From CAWBLP01 sp963721065 (GTDB lineage: Bacteria; Pseudomonadota; Alphaproteobacteria; Acetobacterales; Acetobacteraceae): DNA of 64,000 nt. Below, in pieces: positions 1 through 7,399 of the stretch. The stretch is from NCBI GenBank assembly GCA_963721065.1, contig CAVRHO010000001.1, positions 1,448,905 to 1,512,904 on the forward strand, given 5' to 3'. The number at the start of each line of letters is the position of its first letter. Position 1 is the first letter of the stretch. The translations under genes and the position numbers were made by a program. The notes beneath the pieces are model-generated. The model made no database searches, was not told the DNA's origin, and worked only from the letters and a program-made list of their open reading frames with translations.

Positions 1-1
1 G

Positions 2-262
2 GACGAGACGCGGCAGGAGGTCTTGAACTTCGCCGCCTCCGGCTTCCGCGATTTCACCCGCATCGCGGCGAGCGACCCGGTGATGTGGCGCGACATCTTC
101 CTGAACAACCGCGAGGCGCTGCTGGAGATGCTGCAGCGCTTCAGCGAGGACGCGCAGGCGATGGCGCGTGCGGTGCGTTGGGGCGATGCGGCGTATATCG
201 AGGACCGGGTGGAACGCGGCCGCAAGATCCGCCGCAGCCTGATCGAGCTGAAGCAGGCGTAG
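2..262 (+). CDS. tyrC: Prephenate/arogenate (cyclohexadienyl) dehydrogenase, C-terminal fragment
   Basis: This reading frame is already open at the left edge and ends in TAG at 262, so only about the last 86 residues are present. The segment reading FAASGFRDFTRIAASDP followed by MWRDIFLNNREALL is characteristic of the C-terminal helical dimerisation domain of TyrA-type prephenate/arogenate dehydrogenases, which oxidatively decarboxylate prephenate or arogenate in tyrosine synthesis. The NAD-binding Rossmann domain lies outside the window. The TTG at 23 is an internal leucine codon, not a start. Substrate preference cannot be judged from this piece. Confidence 0.72.
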   Translation, partial: DETRQEVLNFAASGFRDFTRIAASDPVMWRDIFLNNREALLEMLQRFSEDAQAMARAVRWGDAAYIEDRVERGRKIRRSLIELKQA

Positions 263-362
263 AGCGGCCGGTCGCCGCAGGGCGGGTCCGGCCGCGTCTC
301 ATTGAAGCCTCATCGCGGTGGGGCTACCGGCAGGGCCGTTGGAGACCCGTGCCGGCTGGACC

Positions 363-1034
363 TCAAGCGCTGCGGGCTTGCACCAGGCGCCAGGTCGGGT
401 CGCTGCTGGAGAGGTCACGCTCGAAGGTCCAGATATCGGTGATCTCGGTCACCGCGTCGGTGCCGAACACCGGGCGTCCGTCCTTGTCCTGCGTCAGGCT
501 CATCTGGTCCGACACGAACCGGACCGTCACCGACGCGACCGTGCCGCGCAGTTCCGCACCCTCGACGGCCACCTGCTCCATGCCGCGGATCTCGCTGACC
601 TGCACATGGCCCTCACCCTCCCGCGCGGTGATCGCGCCCTCGAAGGCGGCGTAGGTGTCATCCGACAGCAGGTTGCGCAGCGTCGTGCGGTCGCCGCTGG
701 CAAAGGCCGCCACGATCATGCGGAACGCCCGCTCGGCTCCGTCCAGGAACCGGGCCGGGTCGAATGTCCGGTCGGCCCCATGAATGCGACTGAGCGCCTG
801 GCCGATCGGGCTGGCCGGGTCGGGCAGGGGACGCTGGTGAACCGGCGCAGCCGGTTCCGGCCTGGCGTCGATCACCGGGCCGGCGGGTGCCTGCCCGGGC
901 CCCGGGCGCGCGGGCTGCGGTGGCTTCTCAAAGCCGGTGCGTCGGCCGAGGATGCTGCGCAGGCGCAGCACCAGGAAGGCTGCCACCATCCCGAACAACA
1001 CAAGATCAATCGGAAAGCCGCCAGTCGTATCCAT
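363..1034 (-). CDS. Tim44-domain (TimA-like) inner-membrane protein
   Basis: The product is 223 residues. An N-terminal hydrophobic segment (about residues 7-22, PIDLVLFGMVAAFLVL) anchors it in the inner membrane. A proline-rich linker follows, then a C-terminal Tim44-like domain (about 95-220) with the hallmark pattern FLDGAERAFRMIVAAFASGD and a closing W-rich strand. Bacterial Tim44-like proteins are relatives of the mitochondrial import-motor subunit and are often found beside secB, as here, in alphaproteobacteria. A biogenesis or preprotein-linked role is inferred from this context and not shown. The start at 1034 was chosen over the longer frame because AAGGAG lies about 8 bases upstream and the membrane segment follows at once. 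It is divergent from the phosphatase gene. Confidence 0.82.
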   Translation of the reverse strand: MDTTGGFPIDLVLFGMVAAFLVLRLRSILGRRTGFEKPPQPARPGPGQAPAGPVIDARPEPAAPVHQRPLPDPASPIGQALSRIHGADRTFDPARFLDGAERAFRMIVAAFASGDRTTLRNLLSDDTYAAFEGAITAREGEGHVQVSEIRGMEQVAVEGAELRGTVASVTVRFVSDQMSLTQDKDGRPVFGTDAVTEITDIWTFERDLSSSDPTWRLVQARSA

Positions 1035-1131
1035 TGCCACACTCCTTGCCCCCCACAGATAGGGGGCACACCGCCGCGTGACAAACGATTCCGGGCCGCT
1101 GGCGGGGTTGCCGGCGGAAAATCCGGCCTGT

Positions 1132-1698
1132 ATGCGGACAGGCATGATCCTGCTGCGCCATGGGCAGAGCGAATTCAACCTGCATTTCACCGCCACGCGG
1201 CGCGATCCCGGGATCGTTGACCCGCGGCTGACCGAACTCGGCCACGCCCAGGCGGCCCAGGCAGCCCGCCACCTGGCAAGCGAGCCGGTCTCCCGGATTA
1301 TTGTCTCGCCCTACACGCGGGCGTTGCAGACGGCAGCACCGCTGGCCCGGGCCCTGGGCGTGCCGGTGCTGATCAATCCCCTGGTTCGGGAACGCTACGC
1401 CTTCGCCTGCGACGTGGGCACGCCGCGGACCGAGCTGGAAGTGGCGTGGCCGGAACACGATTTTTCCGGGGTGGAGGAGATCTGGTGGCCGCCGATCGAG
1501 GAGACCGCCGATTTGATTCGCGACCGGGCGGCGCTGTTCCGTGCCGAAATGTCGGCGCTGCCCGACTGGTCCGACACGGTGGTGGTCAGCCACTGGGGGT
1601 TCATTCTGTCCCTGACAGGACAGAGCGTGATGAACGGTCAGTGGTTGCGCTGCGATCCCACCGCGCCGCCGCCTGAAGAAATCGTCTGGCGCGCCTGA
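1132..1698 (+). CDS. Histidine phosphatase family protein (phosphoglycerate-mutase fold)
   Basis: A 188-residue protein of the histidine phosphatase superfamily. The LLRHGQSEFN motif near the N terminus supplies the catalytic His that becomes phosphorylated. SPYTRALQTA carries the conserved Arg, and VVVSHWGFI near the C terminus supplies the second His. The substrate is unknown; family members act on sugar phosphates, nucleotides or phosphohistidine. The start is uncertain: GTG 1078, ATG 1132 and ATG 1144 are all in frame, none has a strong ribosome site, and the RHG strand begins right after ATG 1144. It stands alone between the divergent Tim44-like gene and secB. Confidence 0.8.
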   Translation: MRTGMILLRHGQSEFNLHFTATRRDPGIVDPRLTELGHAQAAQAARHLASEPVSRIIVSPYTRALQTAAPLARALGVPVLINPLVRERYAFACDVGTPRTELEVAWPEHDFSGVEEIWWPPIEETADLIRDRAALFRAEMSALPDWSDTVVVSHWGFILSLTGQSVMNGQWLRCDPTAPPPEEIVWRA

Positions 1699-1797
1699 AA
1701 TCGGGCGCAAACGCGTTGGCGCCAACCGTCCATCCGTGCTACCGCGCCCGCGGGAACGCGTCGGGGCCGACGCGACATTGCGAGTACGGAGAGTTTC

Positions 1798-2334
1798 ATG
1801 TCCGAGACGACATCTGCCCCACAGACCGGCGGTCAGCAGCCGGGCCAGCAGCCGCTGGTGGTCAATATTCAGTACGTCAAGGACCTGTCCTTCGAGGTTC
1901 CCGGCGCGCCGCAGATCTTCTCGCAGTTGAAGGCGCAGCCGCAGGTCAACATCAACCTGGACGTGCAGGCCCGCCGCGTGCAGGACGGGCAAAACGTCTT
2001 CGAAGTCGCGATCATGATCCGCGCCGAGGCGCATGAGCCGCAGGCACAGGGCGGCAACGGCCAGGCCGCGGCTTCCCCGGCGACGGTGTTCGTGGCCGAG
2101 CTGACCTATGCCGGCGTCTTCACGCTGACCGGCCTGCCGGACAATGCGATCGAGCCGGTGCTGCTGGTCGAGTGCCCGCGTGTCCTGTTCCCCTTCGCCC
2201 GCAACATTCTGGCGGATGTCACCCGCGACGGCGGCTTCCCGCCGGTTCTGCTGCAGCCGATCGACTTCGTGGCGCTGTGGCAGTCCCGCCGCCAGCAGCA
2301 GCAGCCCGAGAGCCCGGCCGGCGCGACGGCGTAA
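1798..2334 (+). CDS. secB: Protein-export chaperone SecB
   Basis: A 178-residue cytosolic homotetrameric chaperone that keeps preproteins unfolded and hands them to SecA. The sequence shows the SecB core: IQYVKDLSFEVPGAPQIF, then NVFEVAIMIRAEA, then FVAELTYAGVFTL, and LVECPRVLFPFARNI with the QPIDFVALW ending. The N terminus is Gln/Pro-rich and disordered. The C terminus (QSRRQQQQPESPAGATA) lacks a clear acidic SecA-binding tail. The ATG at 1798 follows GGAG by 8 bases. SecB is normally restricted to proteobacteria, and its position near a Tim44-like gene is usual for alphaproteobacteria. Confidence 0.93.
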   Translation: MSETTSAPQTGGQQPGQQPLVVNIQYVKDLSFEVPGAPQIFSQLKAQPQVNINLDVQARRVQDGQNVFEVAIMIRAEAHEPQAQGGNGQAAASPATVFVAELTYAGVFTLTGLPDNAIEPVLLVECPRVLFPFARNILADVTRDGGFPPVLLQPIDFVALWQSRRQQQQPESPAGATA

Positions 2335-2568
2335 GCCGCCGCCGGCTGCACGGGGGCAGGGGAGGGGGCTGAGAGGGTAACCCTGTGAGAGGGTAAACCT
2401 GACTGGCCCAAAGCTCTCCCTCCTTCGACGGAGCGAAAAGCGCCCCGCCTCTCCCGAGAGGGGCTGGGGGAAGGGGGCATAGCGGAACGGGGCGCGGCAT
2501 ACCCCGGGGCTGCGAACCTCTCACGTCTGCCATCCAGCACGGGGAGGGAGCGCGTGTGCGGCTTCCTC
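2335..2568. other. Intergenic region between convergent secB and kef genes
   Basis: No gene is recognised. The segment is strongly purine/pyrimidine skewed (runs of GGGGGA and CTCCC). It contains a hairpin at 2448-2461 (CCTCTC, 2-base loop, GAGAGG) that could serve both convergent genes as a terminator, although no T run follows. A short direct repeat, GAGAGGGTAA, occurs at about 2371 and 2387. Confidence 0.35.
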
Positions 2569-4365
2569 CTACTCCCGTGCGGGAGGCCGCTGCCGGTCCG
2601 CTTCGAACAGACTCGCCAGCTCCGCGGCGGCCTGTTGCGTGCTTTGGATCAGTTGCCGCTCGTCCCGGTAGATCGCGCGGGTCTCGCGCAGCGTCCGCTC
2701 GTCATGATCCCGGAACAGCGCCACGGCCCGTGATGCCGCCCCTGCATCGATGCCCAGCGCGGTCAGTGCCTGCTCGGCAAGGTTCAGGCTGGAGTGGAAG
2801 GTGTCGCGTACCATCCCGTGCACGCCGCGCTCCATCAGCAGATAGGCGTGGCGCCGGTTACGCGCGCGCGCCAGGACCCGCAGGTTCGGGAAATTACGCT
2901 TGGCCACCTCCACCGTGCGCAGAACGTCCTCGGGCTTTTCCAGCGCCACCACCAGCAGCTTCGCGTGTTCGGCGCCGGCGGCGCGCAGCACGTCCAGCCG
3001 GGTGGGATCGCCGAAATAGACCTTGTTGCCGAAGCGCCGGACCACGTCCACCTGGCCCTGGTCACGCTCCAGCGCGGTGAAGGCGATTCCGTACATCCGC
3101 AGCACCCGGCCGATGATCTGACCGAACCGGCCGAATCCGGCGATGATCACCGGCGTGCCGTCGTCCTGCACCACGTCGTATTCCGGCTGCGGCCGGCTGC
3201 GCAGCCGCGGCACCAGCAGCGCCTCGGACCCGGCGAACAGCACCGGGGTGGCGAGCATGGAGGCGGCACAGATCAGCGTGGCGAGGTTGCCCACCTCCGG
3301 CGCCAGGGCCCCGGCCGCCACGGCCGCGCCGAACAGCACGAAGCTGAACTCGCTGGCCGGCTGCAGCGCCAGGCCGAAGCGCGCGGCGTTGGGCCAGTCC
3401 AGCCGAACCAGACGGGCCAGTAGCATGCCGATCGCCGACTTGCCCGCCAGCAGCACCGCCGTTGCCGCCAGGATCAGCAGCGGGTGGGCCACGCCCAGCG
3501 CCAGGTCGGCCGACATGCCGACGGAGGTGAAGAAGAAGCCGAGCAGCAGGCCTTCGAAGGGTTCGATGTCGGCCTGGAGTTCATGGCGGTATTCCGATTC
3601 GGACAGCAGCACGCCGGCGATGAACGCGCCGAGCGAGGTGGACAGGCCGGCGCGTTCGGCGATCAGCGCGGTGCCGGTGACCACCAGCAGCGCGGTGGCG
3701 GTGAACACCTCCGGCGTGCGGGCGCCGCCGATGGCGCGGAACAGCGGCGGGAGCAGGAATCGCCCACCCACCAGGATGGCGACGATCGCGGTGGCGGCGC
3801 GGGCGACGGTGTGCCAGGGCACCTGATCGGGCAAAGCATGCTGCACCAGCAGCGGCACGGCGGCGACCAGCGGGATGAAGGACAGGTCCTGGAACAACAG
3901 CACCGCGAACCCGTCGCGGCCGGCCCGCGACGTCAGCAGGTCGCGTTCGGCCAGCATCGGCAGCACGATGGCAGTGGAGGACATGGCCAGGCCCGCGCCC
4001 AGCACGGCGGCCCCGGCCCAGCCGACCCCCACGGCATGGGCGAGCACTGCCAGCAGCCCGCCGCACAGCAGCAGGTAGGCGCTGCCCAGCCCGAAGACCG
4101 AGCGACGCATCACCCATAGCCGCTGCGGCCGCACCTCCAGCCCGATCAGGAACAGCAGCATCACCACGCCGAGGCCGGCGATGTTGGCGATTTCGTCCAC
4201 GTTGGTGACCAGGCGGACGCCGTGCGGGCCGATGGCAATGCCGGCCAGCAGGTAGCCCAGCACGCTGCCGAACCCCGCCCGCCGGGTCAGCGGGACGGCA
4301 ATGGTGGCGGCGGCCAGCAGGGCGACGAGGGTGGCGAGCATCTGGGGGCGATTGGGTACTGACAT
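2569..4365 (-). CDS. Kef-type monovalent cation:proton antiporter (CPA2 family) with RCK domain
   Basis: A 598-residue inner-membrane transporter of the CPA2 family (KefB/KefC/YbaL-like). Roughly residues 5-385 form 11-13 membrane helices, with GSVLGYLLAGIAIGPHG in the first repeat and LLFLIGLEV in the conserved core. From about residue 400 a TrkA-N/RCK nucleotide-binding domain starts with VIIAGFGRFGQIIGRVL (GxGxxG) and continues with a FGDPTRLDVLRAAGA segment. Members exchange K+ or Na+ for H+ and are gated by NAD(H), or by glutathione in Kef proper; the exact ligand cannot be read here. The frame remains open back to 4701, but the upstream part is low-complexity and Arg-rich, so ATG 4365 is preferred. 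No ancillary KefF/KefG gene is adjacent. Confidence 0.86.
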   Translation of the reverse strand: MSVPNRPQMLATLVALLAAATIAVPLTRRAGFGSVLGYLLAGIAIGPHGVRLVTNVDEIANIAGLGVVMLLFLIGLEVRPQRLWVMRRSVFGLGSAYLLLCGGLLAVLAHAVGVGWAGAAVLGAGLAMSSTAIVLPMLAERDLLTSRAGRDGFAVLLFQDLSFIPLVAAVPLLVQHALPDQVPWHTVARAATAIVAILVGGRFLLPPLFRAIGGARTPEVFTATALLVVTGTALIAERAGLSTSLGAFIAGVLLSESEYRHELQADIEPFEGLLLGFFFTSVGMSADLALGVAHPLLILAATAVLLAGKSAIGMLLARLVRLDWPNAARFGLALQPASEFSFVLFGAAVAAGALAPEVGNLATLICAASMLATPVLFAGSEALLVPRLRSRPQPEYDVVQDDGTPVIIAGFGRFGQIIGRVLRMYGIAFTALERDQGQVDVVRRFGNKVYFGDPTRLDVLRAAGAEHAKLLVVALEKPEDVLRTVEVAKRNFPNLRVLARARNRRHAYLLMERGVHGMVRDTFHSSLNLAEQALTALGIDAGAASRAVALFRDHDERTLRETRAIYRDERQLIQSTQQAAAELASLFEADRQRPPARE

Positions 4366-4489
4366 TTTCTTCACGTTCCAGACTGCCCCGGTTCCGGGAA
4401 AAGGGGCAGTGGCGGGATGAAATGCGTCCCCCGCGAGGCAAGGCAAGTCCGCGGGCGGTGGCGGAGCGGCCGGCGCAACTGGTGGCAAA

Positions 4490-4510
4490 GCCCGCCACGG
4501 CGGGCCTTTT
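4490..4510 (+). terminator. Hairpin with T run (possible rho-independent terminator)
   Basis: A 7-bp perfect stem, GCCCGCC with GGCGGGC, separated by only AC and followed by CTTTT on the plus strand. The minus strand also ends in TTT, so it could act in either direction. No plus-strand gene lies before it, so it may end a short leader or small RNA, or attenuate the transcript reading into kef. Direction and function are inferred. Confidence 0.4.
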
Positions 4511-4692
4511 CTGCTCCATCGTCTGGTCCGCTGCGCCGCCCCATGGGCTTCGTCGTCTTGTCCGCGTCGCCGTCTTGCCCGTCCGGTTGCCGTTTCCGCC
4601 CGGTCGCCTGGCCGCTTTTCCTCTCGGCCGCTTCCTCCGCTTCGCCGGCGGAATCGGCGTCCCTTGGCGGCGGGTGTTGAGTCGGGTGTTAT

Positions 4693-4706
4693 TTGACCCA
4701 TATCAA
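4693..4706. promoter_or_regulatory. FNR/FixK-type box TTGAC-CCAT-ATCAA
   Basis: TTGAC and ATCAA half-sites are separated by 4 bases, matching the TTGAY-N4-RTCAA consensus of CRP/FNR-family regulators such as FNR, FixK and Dnr. It lies 216 bases before hflK and 328 bases before kef, so the controlled gene is unclear. Confidence 0.55.
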
Positions 4707-4921
4707 TACTATGGATGGTGCCCTGCTACGCGCGGATCGCCGGACGAGCATGCCGCCTGCGCGGAGGAACGGATGGTTGCTCGAGACCGTCGACCGGACC
4801 GCGCTGTCGGCAGCGCCATTCCAGGCGCCGTGGCCGAACCGGCCCACACGCGCGGGGGATGCGGGAGGCGGGTCGGCACACGGTGTGCGGCGCCACAACA
4901 AACGGACCGGAAAGTGTTCTG

Positions 4922-5992
4922 ATGCAACCGAGTAACGGCAAAGGTCGTCGCAACGATCCCTGGGGACACGTCGGCGGCTCCGATACGGATTTCGATGCGT
5001 TGTTCAAGCAAGGGCAGGATCGCTTCAAACAGATCATGCCGGGCGGCCGCCCCCAGGGGCGCGGGCTGCTCTATCTTGCGGCTGCCGTCGTGTTCGTCGT
5101 GGGGGCCTGGTCGTCCTACTACACGGTTCCCAGTGATTCCGTCGCCGTGGTGCAGCGCTTCGGCAAATACGCCGGCGTGGTGACGCCCGGCCTGCACTTC
5201 AAGCTGCCATTCGGCATCGACACGGCGACCATCGTCCCGGTCCGGCGCCAGTTGAAGCAGGAATTCGGCTTCGCCACGCCCGGCGCGACGGACCCCAACC
5301 AGAGCCCGGTGCCGCGGGAGGCCAGGCGCGAAACCGAGATGGTCACCGGCGACCTGAACGCAGCGCTGGTCGAATGGGTGGTGCAGTACCGCATCACCGA
5401 TCCCGTCAAGTTCCTGTTCGAGGTGCGCGAGCCGAGTGAGACGCTGCGCTATGTCTCGGAATCGGTGATGCGCGAGGTGGTCGGCGACCGCACCGTGGAC
5501 GAGGTGATCACCATCGGCCGGCAGGGGATCGAGAGCGACTCGCTGGCCAAGATGCAGGATCTCGCCAGCAAGTATGCGATGGGCGTCAGCATCGACCAGG
5601 TGCAGCTCAAGAACATCAATCCGCCCGGACCGGTGCAGGCGTCGTTCAACGAGGTGAACCAGGCGCAGCAGGAGAAGGAACGCCTGATCAACGAAGCGCG
5701 GCGGGACTACAACAAGGTGATCCCGCTCGCCGAGGGTGAGAAGGACCAGCGCATCCGCGAGGCGGACGGTTACCGGCTGAAGCGGATCAACGAAGCCGAA
5801 GGCGACGCCTCCCGGTTCGATGCCCTGCTGGCCGAATACATCAAGGCGCCGGATGTTACGAAGCGCCGCATCTATCTGGAGACGCTGCAGGACATCATGC
5901 CGGATCTTCGTTCCAAGATCATCGTCGATGAACAGACGCGCGGTATCTTGCCGCTGCTGAATCTCGAGGCCCAGAAGGGAGACCGGCAATGA
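4922..5992 (+). CDS. hflK: FtsH protease modulator HflK
   Basis: A 356-residue membrane protein of the SPFH/prohibitin family that forms a large ring with HflC around the AAA protease FtsH and modulates its turnover of membrane and cytosolic substrates. A Gly/Asp-rich N terminus (PWGHVGG) precedes one membrane helix (residues 48-65, GLLYLAAAVVFVVGAW). The SPFH domain then begins at about 70 (VPSDSVAVVQRFGKY). A charged coiled-coil follows, with the conserved KNINPPGPVQASFNEVNQAQ near residue 235. ATG 4922 was chosen because the Hfl-specific N terminus starts there; the longer frame to 4715 is unrelated. It overlaps hflC by four bases (ATGA), so the pair is translationally coupled. Confidence 0.93.
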   Translation: MQPSNGKGRRNDPWGHVGGSDTDFDALFKQGQDRFKQIMPGGRPQGRGLLYLAAAVVFVVGAWSSYYTVPSDSVAVVQRFGKYAGVVTPGLHFKLPFGIDTATIVPVRRQLKQEFGFATPGATDPNQSPVPREARRETEMVTGDLNAALVEWVVQYRITDPVKFLFEVREPSETLRYVSESVMREVVGDRTVDEVITIGRQGIESDSLAKMQDLASKYAMGVSIDQVQLKNINPPGPVQASFNEVNQAQQEKERLINEARRDYNKVIPLAEGEKDQRIREADGYRLKRINEAEGDASRFDALLAEYIKAPDVTKRRIYLETLQDIMPDLRSKIIVDEQTRGILPLLNLEAQKGDRQ

Positions 5993-6990
5993 GGAAAGCA
6001 TGGCCGGTCGTGGCCCTGGTGCTTGTGGCAATCGGCGGGTTTGTCGCGTGGAACTCCTTCTACAGGGTTGGTGAAGTCGAGCAGGTGATCATCACGCAGT
6101 TCGGCAAGCCGGTCGGGCAACCGGTGACCACGGCCGGGCTGAAGGTAAAGCTGCCGTTCATCCAGCAGGTTCACGCGATCGACAAACGGGTTCTGGAGTG
6201 GGACGGCAATCCATCGGACATGCCGACCAAGGACAAGCTCTATATTGCGGTTGACCTGTTCGCCCGCTGGCGCATCGTCGAACCGCTGCAGTATTTCGTG
6301 CGCATGCAGAACGAGCGCCGGGCGCAGTCGCGGCTGGACGACATCCTGGGCAGCGAAACCCGCAACGCGGTGGCCAAGCATGAGCTTATCGAGATCATCC
6401 GCACCACGAAAGACCGCCTGCCGGTGCGCGACGCCGTGCTGACGCAGGAGGAGCAGGCGAACCTGGGCTCGCTGGTGCCGATCCAGAAGGGACGCAAGCT
6501 GGTGGAGCAGGAGATATTCACCGCGGCCGCCGAGAAGGTGCGCGTGTTCGGTATCGAGCTGCTGGATATCCGCTTCAAGCGGATCAACTACAATGAAAGC
6601 GTGCGGCCGAAGATCTACGACCGGATGATCAGCGAGCGGCGGCAGATCGCCGAACGCTTCCTGTCGGAAGGCAACGGCGAGGCGGCGCGAATCCGCGGCA
6701 ACCGCGTGCGCGACCTGAACAAGATCGAGTTGGAGGCCTACCGGCAGGTGGAAGAGATCCGCGGCCGGGCCGATGCGAAGGCGACCGAGATCTACGCGCG
6801 GGCCTACAACCAGAGCCCCGAGGCGGCGACGTTCTACGAATTCACGCGTACCATGCAGGCCTACAAGTCGATCGTTTCGCAGAATACGACTTTGGTGCTG
6901 TCAACCGACAGCGACCTGTTCAAGTTCCTGAAGGGGATGAGCCCGGATGGCAAGGTGGCGCCGCCGCGGCAGACGGCCGGTGTCGAATAA
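5989..6990 (+). CDS. hflC: FtsH protease modulator HflC
   Basis: A 333-residue partner of HflK. One N-terminal membrane helix (about residues 5-21) is followed by the SPFH domain beginning VGEVEQVIITQFGKPVG. HflC landmarks include HAIDKRVLEWDGNPSDMPTKD and the coiled-coil segment with GNGEAARIRGNR. The C terminus carries the usual YKSIVSQNTTLVLSTDSDLF stretch ahead of a short tail. The start codon overlaps the hflK stop (ATGA at 5989-5992). An imperfect GC-rich hairpin about 28 bases after the stop may end the transcript. Confidence 0.93.
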   Translation: MRKAWPVVALVLVAIGGFVAWNSFYRVGEVEQVIITQFGKPVGQPVTTAGLKVKLPFIQQVHAIDKRVLEWDGNPSDMPTKDKLYIAVDLFARWRIVEPLQYFVRMQNERRAQSRLDDILGSETRNAVAKHELIEIIRTTKDRLPVRDAVLTQEEQANLGSLVPIQKGRKLVEQEIFTAAAEKVRVFGIELLDIRFKRINYNESVRPKIYDRMISERRQIAERFLSEGNGEAARIRGNRVRDLNKIELEAYRQVEEIRGRADAKATEIYARAYNQSPEAATFYEFTRTMQAYKSIVSQNTTLVLSTDSDLFKFLKGMSPDGKVAPPRQTAGVE

Positions 6991-7399
6991 TATCGACGCG
7001 CAGTGGGTTTGACCGTTGGCCGGCAACGCACCGCCATGATCGGTGGCGTGGCCGGCCACACGGTTGCGCCCTGGTCACCGTGCGACGGACAACCAACCGT
7101 CGGCGTGACGAACCGTCGTGGTGGGCAAAGGCTTTATTGGCGTTGACATGGCAGGCTTTGCCGCAGGCGGAGCCAACCACGTCGTGCTGGGCGAAGGCCG
7201 GCCATCCACAACTAGTCGGCGTGCGGCGGTGGAAAATCGTGAGTGGCGGGCCTTCGTCCGCCACCCCGCAGCATCCGTGTTCATCCGCGTATCATCTGCG
7301 TTCCCGCTTCTTCGGTGGCACAGCCCCCTGGCTGTTCAGTCCGGGACCACGACGGTCGTGCACAACGACGATCACGATCAGCCGGCGGCCTGCTCGGCG
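6991..7399. repeat. Intergenic region with dispersed hairpin-type repeats
   Basis: About 409 bases between convergent hflC and the IOR gene, with no gene seen. A long imperfect hairpin at 7018-7057 (GGCCGGC...GGCCGGCC arms) probably ends hflC transcription. Near 7165-7260 there are two copies of the window's dispersed family. One, read on the minus strand, begins GTGGATGGCCGGCCTTCG. The other reads GTGGCGGGCCTTCGTCCGCC. A third small hairpin, CGACGG/CCGTCG, sits at 7082-7101. Confidence 0.5.

Larger units (their letters stand above)
4366..4921. other. Long divergent intergenic region upstream of kef and hflK
   Basis: About 556 bases without a convincing gene, between divergent kef (minus) and hflK (plus). 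It holds one FNR/FixK-type box (4693-4706) and one strong hairpin with a short T run (4490-4510). An Arg-rich frame in phase with kef crosses it but looks like GC-bias translation. The length of both leaders is unusual for this gene-dense window. Confidence 0.5.

Noticed and set aside
4366..4701. N-terminal extension of the Kef transporter
   Set aside because: The in-frame upstream part is Arg/Gly/Pro low-complexity and runs over a hairpin and an FNR-type box; the transporter proper starts at 4365.
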